Of a stretch of 64,000 nt of DNA, positions 46,844-57,735 are shown one piece after another. The position numbers and the translations under genes are program-made. The stretch covers positions 6,820,001 to 6,884,000 of the forward strand of contig NGZR01000001.1 in the NCBI GenBank assembly GCA_002197995.1. The letters are read 5' to 3'. The notes beneath the pieces are model-generated. The model was not told the DNA's origin, searched no databases, and worked only from the letters and a program-made list of their open reading frames with translations. The stretch is from Gaeumannomyces sp. JS-464. Its lineage: Eukaryota > Ascomycota > Sordariomycetes > Magnaporthales > Magnaporthaceae. Each line of letters starts with the position of its first letter. Position 1 is the first letter of the stretch.

Positions 46844-47152
46844 ATGCAACTCCGCTCGACTCTTCTGGCTCTCCTGGCCGCATCCGGGGCTTCTGCCGCG
46901 CTGGCAACCCCGCCGCCCCCCAGCGGACTGCAGCCCCGGCTGAGCCGCGACCCCATCTACCGACGCCACGGCGAGATGGAGACGGGCGCGAGCGCCGCGA
47001 CGCACGACATGCCCAACGGCGGGGGCAAGATGAACGGCAGCATGCCGATGCCGGTTCCGGTGGCCGGCGCTCCCTCGACCCGCGGCGACGCAAGCCTCGC
47101 CGCGCTGGCCGTCTGCGGAGTCGCGGGGCTGGTGATGGGCATGATGATTTGA
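46844..47152 (+). CDS. Small secreted, probably GPI-anchored protein of unknown function
   Basis: The product has 102 residues with no intron needed. The start at 46844 is chosen over an upstream in-frame ATG at 46730 because it has an A-rich CCAACA context and opens directly into a signal peptide (about 1-18, MQLRSTLLALLAASGASA). The middle is Pro/Gly/Met-rich (TPPPPSGLQPR, NGGGKMNGSMPMPVPVAG) with no fold recognisable. The last 19 residues are hydrophobic (SLAALAVCGVAGLVMGMMI) after a small-residue stretch TRGDAS. That is the layout of a GPI-attachment signal with an omega site near Gly-Asp-Ala. The only Cys lies in the tail. A cell-surface location is inferred. Homology unknown. Confidence 0.7.
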   Translation: MQLRSTLLALLAASGASAALATPPPPSGLQPRLSRDPIYRRHGEMETGASAATHDMPNGGGKMNGSMPMPVPVAGAPSTRGDASLAALAVCGVAGLVMGMMI

Positions 47153-49292
47153 TGAACGGATGGAAGCCGGGATGGGGGGGAAATTCGGAAGTTTGAGCGG
47201 CTCGGCACATGGAGCTGGTGAGGCGAGTAAATACTTACACGATAACTGAGAAGCCAAGTCTTTGCCACCGTCCACAAGATCAGATGTGCCATGGTTTTGA
47301 ACAGCGTGCCTTGCCAGAGTTGCTTGGTCATGCATATCAGGGTCCTGCCCTGCAGCTCCTTCGCCCGGCCTGTAGACAGCTGACTAGAGATCGGTAGGTT
47401 TCAGAGAACATAGGACGCTCCACCGCTGCTCCTTCTTCTTCTGCTTTAGGGAGTGACCATCAGCGTACATTTACGTATGTGCGATCATCTTGTTTGGGCC
47501 AGATCATAGCATTCAAAGCGTGCCTGCAGCTCCTTGGCGGCCGTAGCCTCGCAGAGATCGCGGAGACGGCACGACGCCACACAGGTTGAGTGGGCAGTAA
47601 CAGGTTTGTGGTCGTTGCCGTGCGGGCGCTGACGTGCGAGATCCAGCCCAGAGCACGACAAGACGCCACTTCATCCATTACCACATGCGAGACGGTTGCC
47701 AGGCTGCCCGAATAGGCGCATGAGCAACATGCATCTCAAATCGAAGCACGAGCGGGGAATCGGTCGAAGCATGGCGAAAAGATCAAGCCAATCGCAATCT
47801 AGACTCTGGGCAGTTGCTACCGACTGGTTCCCTGCGCACGGATGGGGCGGCCATGGAACAAGCTTGAACTAAAAGGCGGGGTTGCATGGACGTTCTGGCG
47901 TCTGATGCCAGGGACGCAAAGCGGACGCAAGGCTATATATTCGCATCCACAGCTCTCGACGAGGTCCAGATGGCCGAAGCTCGAAGCGATTTGTCTTGGT
48001 CGCTGTGCTACTGACACAGAAAGCTCCTTGTGGGATGCTGGCAAAGGTCTACGCACAAAACCAAGGAGACTCTTGATAGTTGTGGAGGATCTTTGCCGCG
48101 CAGTCCTGGCGGCGACCCCCAGTTTCCCCATGTCAGGAAATGAAATTCTATTTTGAGAATACTTGTGGCTATGCCTAATTTTCTTCTACTTTTTATTGTC
48201 GGCCCAGCTGTTTTGTGAAACGAAATTTGTACTTGCGGGGCGGGAGCGGCAAGCGGCTGGGTTGGTATGCGGGTTATCACTCCGTCCTCATGCTAGATAG
48301 ACATCTATCCCGTGAGCATTTGTAGAGGCCCATGCGAGCCCATGTCTAGCTGCGATCCGTCGCATCAACATCTCCAAGCCGAGCCTCCCTTGGCTCGCCT
48401 GGCTGTCAAAGCAAGAGAGCAGGGGGAGAGCCGAAGAAGCGAGTGTGACTGCTCTATCGGCCGATTAGGTTAGACTCTTTGAGGATCATCCGAATGGGAC
48501 AGGTACAGGAACGATGCCAAGCAGCGGGAAGGGTACAGTCGTCGCCGCCCGCTTAGCCGGCTGCACGCCTGCCATCTCGCTCACGACGCGGCAAAAGGGA
48601 GCGCATAACGAGTCCCACTCGCCGTCTGAAAATGTGCTCAGTCCACCAGCACCCCAGTCCCGCCAAGCGTCAGGGGCCAGTCCCTAAAAACTGGGCCCGC
48701 CCTCAAGAGCAAGGAAGGCGGAGAGGAAAAAGGGGTCAACATTAGCGGCATGGACCATGACAAGTCAGGCACCGGGCCCTGATTGGCGGGCCTGGATTTC
48801 TGCTGCCCGTATCATCCCCATAAGGCTATGTTCCGCATGAATATGGAAATAGCAACGTCACTCCGCCAGCCAAACGTCATGGGCCCGAGGCGGGCAGATG
48901 ATGGTGTCCGCTTGATTTGGAGTCATTGACCTGCCTCTCACGCTGTTTGGCTGTCCAATCCTCGCCCGCGCCAGTACGTCTGGCGGAGGCGCGCTGAGAT
49001 GGGGCGGCCAGATTATCAGTAACCACCGGCGCAGACGACACCAAAGCAGCCCCCTCGGAAGTCGTGTGTGGGTATTGCGTCCCTGGGCTGGAGGCGAAGC
49101 GAAGACCCTCCTTGTCCAAGGGGCTCTAACATGGGAACAGACACATCTGATCCTCCCTCGCTGGCAGAGCGGGCCGGCATCTGCCAAGGGCAGGGCTGTC
49201 TCTGGAGCCACAAGACCGGATGATTCCATCGCCAAGACGCCATCGGGAAATCATCTCGATGCCTAACGAGAAGATGGAGTGCTGCATTTTAG
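47153..49292. other. Intergenic region, no supported gene
   Basis: This is 2.1 kb of unique DNA between two small secreted-protein genes. Frames such as 47842-48156 (plus) and its antisense, or 48858-49235 (minus), have no recognisable motifs and conflict with each other. I found no tRNA or repeat. Confidence 0.5.
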
Positions 49293-49298
49293 TATAAG
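49293..49298 (+). promoter_or_regulatory. TATA-like element of the Kex2-processed secreted protein gene
   Basis: TATAAG lies at 49293, followed by a long CT-rich leader (about 49320-49440, CTTCTCCTTGTCTTTTC-like) and then AACAACAACAA before the ATG at 49542. Such a CT-rich leader is a common fungal feature around transcription starts. Confidence 0.45.
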
Positions 49299-49541
49299 TA
49301 AACAAGCTTCGCACACCCCTTCCTCTAATTTTGTTCCCTCTCTCCATCCTCATCGGTCACCCTCAGTTTCCTTCTGTCTTCTCCTTGTCTTTTCTTTTCT
49401 TCAATCTCTTCCTTGCCTTTCTCTTCATTCAGACTCTTTGGTCCTTCTACTTCCGACAGCCTTCGCTCGTCCAACCACCACGTCCACTCTCTAAACCGTA
49501 TCTTTTCGATCAAGAAAACAACAACAAAAAACACCGCCAAC

Positions 49542-50114
49542 ATGCAGTTCAAGACCCTCATCGTCTTTGCCCTGCCCGCTTTTGCGGCCCCCACCAACTT
49601 CGCGGTCGACCCCCAGGCCGCCGAGCTGGTCGCCCGCACCGACGCGCCCGTCGCTGTCGACGAGGAGGCCCACCTCGAGAAGCGCGAGGTCATCACCGGC
49701 ATCGTCACCTCGGTCGCCATCAGCGTCGGCACTGAGATCGCCACCAAGGCCGTCAACGCCGGCATCCAGCTGATCAAGGACATTGCCAACTGGAACTCGG
49801 CCCGTGAGCAGTTCACCAAGGCCACGGTCGCGCAGATGTGGGCCGAGAACCCGGACCCCAAGAAGTACGCGGCCGCCATCTGCAACAACGTCGGCTACAA
49901 CTTCAAGAACGGCGGCGACGGCGCCATCGGCAAGGTCAGCGTTGACCTCAAGCAGGGTCCCCTCCACACCAACTATGACTGCTTCTACCTCGAGGCCGGC
50001 AACACCTTCTTCAGCACGGGCGACGGTGGCTACATCAACCTAGCCTCCAGGCACCTGACGACCTGCCAGTTTAGCAAGGGCAACAAGAAGACAAAGCCCA
50101 GCCTCGCTTGCTAA
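49542..50114 (+). CDS. Small secreted protein, Kex2-processed, four-cysteine (DUF7888-like)
   Basis: The product has 190 residues in a single exon. The start at 49542 is preferred to an in-frame ATG at 49413 because of its CCAACATGC context, the signal peptide it opens (MQFKTLIVFALPAFA, 1-15) and the A-rich leader before it. A short acidic propeptide ends in Lys47-Arg48 (HLEKR), a Kex2 site, giving a mature protein of 142 residues. That protein has a helical N-terminal part (about 50-85: VTSVAISVGTEIATKAVNAG), a W-rich middle (NWNSAREQFTKATVAQMW) and a C-terminal half with Cys114, 147, 175 and 190, enough for two disulfides. From memory it resembles fungal secreted proteins grouped as DUF7888; a profile search is needed. 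Function unknown. An effector-like or antagonistic role is speculation. Confidence 0.8.
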   Translation: MQFKTLIVFALPAFAAPTNFAVDPQAAELVARTDAPVAVDEEAHLEKREVITGIVTSVAISVGTEIATKAVNAGIQLIKDIANWNSAREQFTKATVAQMWAENPDPKKYAAAICNNVGYNFKNGGDGAIGKVSVDLKQGPLHTNYDCFYLEAGNTFFSTGDGGYINLASRHLTTCQFSKGNKKTKPSLAC

Positions 50115-51926
50115 GCGGCTCGCTAGCACCGCACTATTTGGGCTCAGGATCCAAACGCACCTGAAAGGGTGTAGGATGTTGGGCTATAGCGCATAGACGC
50201 ACTGTTCGTTTTCTTTTCTTGTTTATTCTTTTTCGATGTATATGGTTTTGCCTCTTTGCGGTAGGGAGGCATGTTGGAAGTGTGTACATAGGTCCTTAGA
50301 GACTCTGTTTGGGGTGATGGCTACAACAGAGAGGGGTCAGTCAGGGTTAGGTAGCATTTGTACTTTCAATATGCAACAAAGAAACCCTTCCCCAACTTCT
50401 ATCGCTCAGCTGCGCCACGACATTGCTCGTCAAGCTGTTGGATCCGATCTTGCCTTGGTTTCCGTCCTTTTTTGGCAAGGCTCCGCTATGATTGTCATGG
50501 ACATCCGAAGATATTGAGACGAGAGTGAGCCGGGACGAAGGCTAAACAACCCTGCGGTCGAGTCAGCATTCCAAAATTATTCCCCTTTCGCCTTAGCTGC
50601 CGCCATTGACAGTGATCAAAGGTAACACGACCTGGAGACGGGCTTCCATGGTTTTCGGGCATATTTGATGCGGGCTGAGTGTACATTGGCCACGTCCCGA
50701 TCCAGCGGCGGTCTACAAAAACGAGACCAAAAAGACGAGCGCTGAGCTGCTGCAAGCTCGATTCCTCCAACGGCCGCAACTCTATGCAAGGCTAGAAGAG
50801 ACGAAAATGCCGTCGCAGTGACGCCACCTAACAAAAAGGGGGGAAAGCACACAAAGAATGACGGGACTCGTTTATCCCTAGTACACACATCGGGCCGGTG
50901 CTCCGCCCTTATCGTCACGAGTCGGCTGGTTGAGCATTTGTTTGCTTCCCTTCTCAGCCGTCTTGTCGACCGGCCCATCCGTGGCCAAGCTTTCAACGCT
51001 GCTGGGCTGAAATAAGATGCCATGACGAGATCAATGTCCAACGCCTGGCTTTTGGATGTCGACATTCGATGCTCGGCAGCCTCCGCAGTACCTGTCAAAA
51101 CGCGCCCCGGCTGTTATTAATGGTTGGGACGTGTATCGAGGCCTAAAAGCCTTCTAGCCATCTTGGGGGAGAAAACCACGGAAGCACTGGGACACATTTC
51201 GACGCTCCTTTGTTAGTCCGTCATGGCAGTCGATCGCCACCCGTCCGCCGATCCCTCGAGTCCTACCGCGCGTTCCATATAGAAACTGACTCCAGCGCCA
51301 GCCTATGAGAGAGCCCAAGTGACATCGTCCGCTTGGTCCTGCCCGCGGCCGTAACTCGTCCTCACCGCCGCCCAGCCAATAGGAAAAGTTTATAGTCCCG
51401 TGGCACGAATCGGCCCTCGAGCTTTTGGCATCCTATCGGCACAGGTTGATCCCTGTTCCGGCTTCAAGGCCAAACGTTCTTTTTCTGTGCCTCTTGACCA
51501 AGTCTTCACCTACGAAAAAGAGACCTCGTCCCCTCCCCTCCCAACCGCCAGCGCCCCCTTGTCCGCCGTGTTTGTTCGCTTTTCCCACCCCCAGCTGGCT
51601 CTCAGGCAGGACCACCGTGCCGCCGCCGCCGCCACGCTCCTTCATCTAACTGACATCTCCCCCACACCCACACCGCGTGAGCCATGCTGCCGACCTCGAA
51701 CCTCGGGTTGGACGCTTCGGAGAGGCAAACCAGAATACAGGTAAGAGCCTAACGAGGCAAACACCCTGCAGTCCTCTGGGCACCAAAAAAAGTATCGATC
51801 AAGACTTGACGAAAAACACGAGAGTGCCACGATCAAAAAAAGGGCCGCTTGGGGAATTACACGCCATAACTCGGCACGGTCAGCCGACGGCGCGCCCGCG
51901 CCTGCCCGTTTATCCCGGCTGAGCAA
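50115..51926. other. Intergenic region with possible promoter of the membrane-protein gene
   Basis: No protein frame is supported. A CCAAT box (51376-51380) followed by TTTATAGT lies about 550 bp before the ATG at 51927, and pyrimidine-rich sequence follows (51480-51660), suggesting a long 5' leader. A homopolymer-poor stretch at 50500-51200 shows only mutually conflicting frames. Confidence 0.45.
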
Positions 51927-53553
51927 ATGGCAGGCTTCTTGGTCCCGCCATGGTACCAGGTCGCGCCGGCCAGCCCGCAGATGCTCAGCATCGCGCTGTT
52001 CCTCTTGGGCTGCTTCACGAGCGTCACCATCTTTACGACCTTCAAGGCCGCGGGCCAGACGTACAAGGTTTTGAAAAGGAAGCGGGGGAAGAAGCCGAGC
52101 ACATACGTCCTCATGATCTGGCTGGACTGGCTGGTCAACATCCTGAGGCCGTCCTAGCCTGGCTGTTTATCACCGACCAGATACAGCCCAGGTGATTTGC
52201 CTCCCCGCCTGCCGATCTTGCTGCTTTCAATGCCGTCGTCCCCTTTTGCCGCGCTTGTTTGCTGCACAAACCGGTGCTGATTAAAACCGCCAACGTCGGT
52301 TTGGATACGGCAGCTTCTGGCTTTTCCTTTCGCTGAGTATGTGCGGCGGTCCCCCTTCACTGCCACCGCGGCCATCGCGAAATATTCAACCATAGCTCAC
52401 AGCCCGCTGACTTGTTGTTGTCCAGTCTGCCTCTTCGTCCTCGAGGTAAGACTTGTGGGAGCCGCCACGCCTTCGCCCGGCCTTGGCAGCGTATCCCCCC
52501 TCGTTTTTGCGCCCGCCCGCTGACCATGCCGAACGTGTGAGTGAGCACAGGTGCAACTGATCGCCCAGATCCTGATCAACCGCATCTCGCTCCTGATGAT
52601 CGACCGGCGAAGGATCGCCAGGCTCAAGTGGGGGACCGCGTCGGCGCTCATGGTCATCTGCATCAGCGTCTTTATCGTCTGGATCCCGGCGCACCTCCAA
52701 ATCTCTCCCAAGTACATCTTTGTCAACAACGTCTGGGATCGCATCGAGAAGGCCTTGATCCTGCTCATGGATGCGGGGCTGAACATTTATTTTCTGTGGT
52801 TGGTCAAGTCCACCCTCATCGACTACGGACTTACCAAATACAAAACTCTCTTCCGCTTCAACCTGGTCGCCGTCTTTGTATCAGTCTCTCTTGACGTAAG
52901 AAGGCCGGACCCTCCCTAGCATCCCCAGGCGCTTTATCAAGACCCAGAGAGATCTAACACAGCCAAACGTCTCTTGAACCCCGCGAGCACCAGGCCATCA
53001 ACATTGGAGTAATGTCCGCTCAAGACGGCTGGATGTACATGATCTTCCAGCCAATGGCATACATGATCAAGCTCTACCTCGAGCTGAACATGGCCGAGCT
53101 GATCTGCCGGATCGTGCTCGACCCCGTCAAGCGCTCGCGGCCCCCACCAGCTTCCAGAACCACGTCAACCAGCCCCCGAGCGACTGCTTCCCGGACTGGT
53201 GGGACGACGACGGCCCCTCCAACCCGTCCACCCAGCCGAGCCCCGGGCCCGGCAGGCGCCGCGCCGCCGCCGCCTCGTCGGCCGTCCCGCTGGAGCTCCA
53301 GGGGCTGGCGATACCGCTGGCCTCGCACCCGGCCAGCCCGGCCGCCGCCGACGAGCAGAACTTGATATCGCCGGTGCGGCCCCAGGCGAGGGAGAAGCCG
53401 AGGGAGGAAGGGCGGGTGAAGATACCGAGCGGGAGCAGGGCGAACCCGCGCGTCAGCCCCGCAGAGGCGATGATGGATCGGCCCAGGGGATGGCCGGGCA
53501 TCGCGAGGGAGGAGAAAGAAACAGACGTAAGGAAAGAAAAGGGGACACGATAG
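51927..53553 (+). CDS. Fungal seven-TM integral membrane protein, uncharacterised; two apparent frameshifts
   Basis: Five exons fit: 51927-52191, 52314-52336, 52426-52445, 52551-52895 and 52994-53553, all with GT...AG introns of 89-122 bp, some with clear CTGAC branch points. The product has about 404 residues with seven hydrophobic segments: MLSIALFLLGCFTSVTIF; VLMIWLDWLVN...LAWLFI; FWLFLSLICLFVLEVQ; TASALMVICISVFIVWIP; ALILLMDAGLNIYFLWLV; LVAVFVSVSLDAINIGVM; MYMIFQPMAYMIKLYLEL. A polar C-tail follows (SFQNHVNQPPSDCFPDWWDD, Pro/Ala-rich). The RISLLMIDRRR and WIPAHLQIS motifs recall a widespread fungal membrane-protein family of unknown function. The exon sum is 1213 nt, so two bases are missing: one near 52146 (LVNIL then AVLAWLF) and one near 53140 (KRSR then PTSFQNH). 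Sequencing error or early pseudogenisation cannot be told apart here. Confidence 0.75.
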
Positions 53554-53915
53554 AACACCCTCCGGGTCTGTTACAAAAGCCATATCCGATCGAGTGAGTT
53601 ATACGATGCATTCAGACACTGCATCTACGAGACAGATCCGCAGACTGTCATAATGAGATCAAAAGGTCACGCGCTTTTGCTTGAGCTGAGCGAGCAATGA
53701 AAGGTGAGATTGGGAGAGTCTAGCACCCTCAACCTTGACCCTCAACTCAGACCGACTGAGGGAAGGGGCGAAGGTCTTCTAGCACTGGAGGAAGATGACC
53801 TGGTAGGACATGCAGATACGATCACACATAAAATGATAAACCGTAGAGAAGATTGGATTCTGCCCACAAGAGAGAACCATCCTTTCTCTCAGAGGACCTT
53901 TAACCCACAACTACC
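53554..53915. other. Convergent intergenic region
   Basis: These 362 bp separate the stop codons of the plus-strand membrane-protein gene and minus-strand SAM37. It must hold both 3' ends. No terminator motif stands out. Confidence 0.5.
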
Positions 53916-55598
53916 TCAACTCCGGCCATCCAGCGCATCGGCCGCGAGCCCCAACGCCGCGCCAGCAGCACCGAACGCCCAGAGGCCCGCATGCACCCCG
54001 CCGCCGTCGAAGCGGTGTGTCGGCGCGCCGAACGGCTGCAGGCTGCGGTAGACAAGTGTCGCAACCGTGGCGACAGACACGCCCAATACGCTCGTGTAGA
54101 CCGTGGTGAGGAACTCGGACTGGCCATGCAGCGGCGTCGCCAACGACAGGGAGCCAGGCGCGGACCCGTCATCGGCGATGCGGCGCTTGTTCTTCTCTTC
54201 GCGCTCATGGGCCTGCCGCCTCTCTTGCCTCCACGCCGACCACTGAGCCCCCACCCCACTAGGAAGGGATGCCATGCAGCCGGCCGCGAGCCGCGCCGCG
54301 ACACCCAGCAGCGACGTCGGCGACGGGGAGTAGAATGAGATTGCTTCATCGGATGCCCAAGGGAGTTGGCTCGGCTCGACCGGGAACCACGCAGCACGCG
54401 CGTCCTCGACGAACGCGGCCAGGTCGGGGTACTTTTGACCCACGACCTCGCGGAGCCATGGGCGCGGCAGCGTGGGGACCGCCATAAGCGCCAGGTAGCC
54501 AAATGCAAGGCACTCAAAGGACGACGGGGGCCGGCCTCCGCTGCCGCCGCCTTCCTCCTGGTCCTGGTGATCAGCCCAAGGGCCCCGCAACCAGCCCCCG
54601 CCAAGGCCCGGCGCCACATCGGCACCAGTGCCGAGACAGGATGTCAGGACATCGAGCACCGAGGCCGCAGCAGCTTCGAGCCGAAAGCGAGCCTTGGCCT
54701 CGGGGGTCATGGAGGAAGAGATGACGCCACGGCTGCGTGGCTGAAGACTGGCGGGAATAAAGCTCCGCGCCGCCGCGTCCCTGGGGGTGGCGTCGAGATC
54801 GGCTGCATCGCGGTCCGTGTCGAGGTCGGAAAAGTCCAGGTGCTCGGCGCGTCTGGACATGGCGCGGCGCCGGGCTGGACCCTCGGTCCAGCCCAAGGGG
54901 AAGGGTAGAATCTGGCTGATGGCTGCGCGGGTGGCGCCGGACCAATTTGCAGACGAGACATAGAGTGACAGGGCGAGAAGGGGCGCGGCATGAGCAGTCA
55001 GGAAGACACAGTGGGCGGTTGAGTCAGCCAGAGCCGCGGGGGGCAGACTCAGCCGGCTGTCAAGGCTAGGCCACTGGCTGTCCGCTGCAGAACCGCCGGC
55101 TCCGGTTTCAGGAGTTGGGGTGGTGCGAATCAGGCCCAGAACTCCCTGGAAGCCAGACGCCCACTCGCCAGAAACAGTATTGTGTATGGCGGGGAGGTGG
55201 TCTAGTTAAGGTTTTTCAGTAAAGAGGCCAGCACCAACTACCGGCGATGAACCCGTTCGGTGCTTGTATAGCGGGGCCGGAGGGCTTAGAATAGGATATG
55301 GCGATCGGCAGTGGGGGACGGGCCTCCCGAGCTTTCGGGCCAGCGACTCTGGGACGAAGCGAAGGGGCGATCGCGATGCCTCACCACGCACCACAGGCAA
55401 GCAACAGTTGGCTTCGGGGCTGAGTGTCCCGGGAAGTTGTCACTTACTCGTTGGTACGGCCGAGGGACTTGTAGTGATGAGCTCATAGTCACCTGGCCCA
55501 GTGACATGCTTGAGATATGCAATTGCGGCCAGGCACTCGGCGTCGATGGAGGCGAGACCGAAGGCCGGGCCCCAGACATGGAGGCGGAGGATCGGCAT
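53916..55598 (-). CDS. SAM37: Sam37/Tom37, mitochondrial outer-membrane sorting and assembly factor
   Basis: Sam37 is a subunit of the SAM complex that inserts β-barrel proteins into the mitochondrial outer membrane. On the minus strand the exons are 55598-55448 and 55201-53916, with a 246-bp intron (GTAAGTG...CCTTAACTAG), total 478 residues, close to other Pezizomycotina Sam37. The N-terminus has the family hallmark LHVWGPAFGLASIDAECLAA (6-25) and then PTNHLPAIHN across the splice junction (A + AC = Asn51), the thioredoxin/GST-like Tom37 domain. The second conserved block is FECLAFGYLALMAVPTLPRP (279-298) with a YPDL and a PLPW-like QLPWAS. Hydrophobic segments at about 414-435 and 455-474 are candidate outer-membrane anchors. 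A Gly/Asp/Glu-rich insert lies around 255-275. The start at 55598 is the only ATG giving MPILRLHVWG. Confidence 0.9.
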
Positions 55599-57680
55599 GG
55601 TGTTGGCTAGATCTCTGTGCCAGGCGCTTTGCAGTGAGAGAGCAACCCGGGAGAGGCCGGCAGCCGGCAGGGCAGAACAGCAGCTGTATCAAGACGTGCG
55701 CAGGAACAAGGCCTGGGCCAGTGGGAGCAGAAGATCACGGCACCGTGTCCAGACGGCACGCGAGCGGCGCACCCCTCGGCGTGCAAATCGTCGCTGCACG
55801 CACAAGGATTCCCCGCCGGCAGAGGTGGCCGTTGAAACCAACTAGCCGATCTCGACTGGATGTTTCGCCAAGCTTGTTTCCTTCCGCGGAACCCGTACGG
55901 TTGGTTGAAGGTTGGTACGTCCCCCGAGAAGGTACCTGGGGCCTGGCGCCCGGACGGCGAAACAAGGGGGACCCGGGCTCCTATATTTTGGGTTCGGGAG
56001 GATCCTGGAGAAGCTGGGGGGTGGATCGTCCGGTGTCGGCCGGCCGCAGCCAGCAGACCGAGTCGGGAAAGCCGGCGGTTGTCTCGAGGCACCGACTCTG
56101 GACGATCCTGTCCGAACACTTAATTGGCTATGCCTGCATCCACCGTGAAACGGCTAGGGGAAAGTGTGCGAGCGTGTGTGCTGCGGGTGGCAAACGAGCG
56201 GCGCTTGGATAATATCTCTGGCGGCCAAGCTTGCGGTCTGGCCTTGTGAGGTGAGGATGCCGCGGCGCAGAGCCGAGGCGTCTGGCCTCTCCTAGATCCT
56301 CACCAGGTACCTGGCCAGAAAGGCCACGGGATGAAGGGGCGGTATGCGATCCTGTGCAGGTCGGCTTCGTTGGCGATGGTGCCCAAGATATTCAAGAAGC
56401 TAGATGATGATCAGCACCAGGGAAAAAAACCTCAAAGGCATTCAGACGCGCCCGCATTTAGTGATTCCCCTCTACTGAGTACGACCCCACAGTTCCATGG
56501 GATTGGTTCCGCCGAACAAGCAACGAAGAAAACACGCGAGAGCACGTGACGGAGAATTTGCGAAACGAAACTTTGAACGGTCGGTGTTCAAGAATTTCCC
56601 CGACGACTATACCCCTATTCCCGCTCACCTTGCTTGGATGCCGACTCCGACCGCACCACACCACCACGCCCACCTTGACCTCAGCAGCACCGACGATGGG
56701 TCCCCGGCCGGCGACGACCGTTGATCCCTACCGACCGGCGAACACAGCCGCCCTCGGCGCTCACAGGGAAGTGGGTGGCGTTTCCTCACTTTCTGAAACA
56801 AGTAGTGGGCTCTCGTTGGCCAACAAAATTGATGACGAACGCGAAAAGATACTTTTTTTTTTCTTTCCTCACCGGTGTGCCGGTGATGCCAGAATGTTTT
56901 GGCAGAGCGGGCAAGTTCCCCGTCTCGGTTCTTCGCTCGAGGGGGCCGCCGGCGCGCACACCACCTTTCTCGTCCGTCTCTTCCGACTCGAGCCCGCCGG
57001 GCACCCTCTGCCGCTGACCTTGCTCCTCCCCGCATCCCGCCCGAGTAATAGGGGCGCAGGGCCTTGGCACATCAATGCACATCACCGCCGCAAACGTGGG
57101 TGAGGTGGGTGCTTCATGTCCCAAGGTTGATGATGCCATCTCGTCGCTGTCATGGCAGACAGGGCCAGCCTGCAGCTTGGCGCCGAGCCACGGAAACAAA
57201 CCTTGTCGACAGCAAAGAACGCGCACCGCCTAGATCTCGCGTCAGATGTGGTGGCTGCCATACGCCCTTCGCTGCGCCGGATTGAGTGGTTCGGGAGGTT
57301 GGTTGATCAGTTCAAACCAGGGAGGCACGTACGTCGCGCAAGTTGCGCAACCTGCGGCCACTGCTCGCCGATGAGGATTTCAGAGTGCTTTCACAGGCCC
57401 GTTTCAGGCATATGGGTCTTGGATGGTGGTCAGCTTCACCACTTTTGCCCGTGCTACTCCTCTGAGGCAACAAGATGACTTTGCGCGGATTGGCAAGGGG
57501 GGCCAGAAAGGGGGTGGGTCAGAGGCGGCGACCCAAGGCACGGCAGATCATCAAATGTCCAAAGGCCCAGTGGCAAGGCAGAGAGATATCAGCCCTCAAT
57601 GCAACCAAGCAAGCACTCTCCCGTCATCCGAAGTGCCTGCCATGGAACGCAGTGTTGCACAGAGGAAATTCTCACACCCG

Positions 57681-57735
57681 AGTACATAGGTAGGTACCTC
57701 GGTAGGTGCCTAGAGGTATCTACGTACATGGAGGA
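57681..57735. repeat. TAGGTACC/TAGGTAGG motif cluster
   Basis: The stretch CATAGGTAGGTACCTCGGTA is followed by GGTGCCTAGAGGTATCTACG, a run of short near-palindromic GGTACC/TAGGT units. Such motifs are common in intergenic DNA of Sordariomycetes. No function is assigned. Confidence 0.5.

Noticed and set aside
52068..52147. 80-bp intron (GTTTTG...CTGAG) that would restore frame in the seven-TM gene
   Set aside because: It would remove KRKRGKKPSTYVLMIW and half a TM segment that the family conserves, and it has a poor donor and no branch point.
53114..53150. Short GT...AG interval (26-37 nt) explaining the second frame change in the seven-TM gene
   Set aside because: It is shorter than any plausible fungal intron. 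A base deletion is the simpler reading.
55517..56212. 231-codon plus frame rich in Arg/Gly
   Set aside because: It overlaps exon 1 of SAM37 on the other strand and is compositional.
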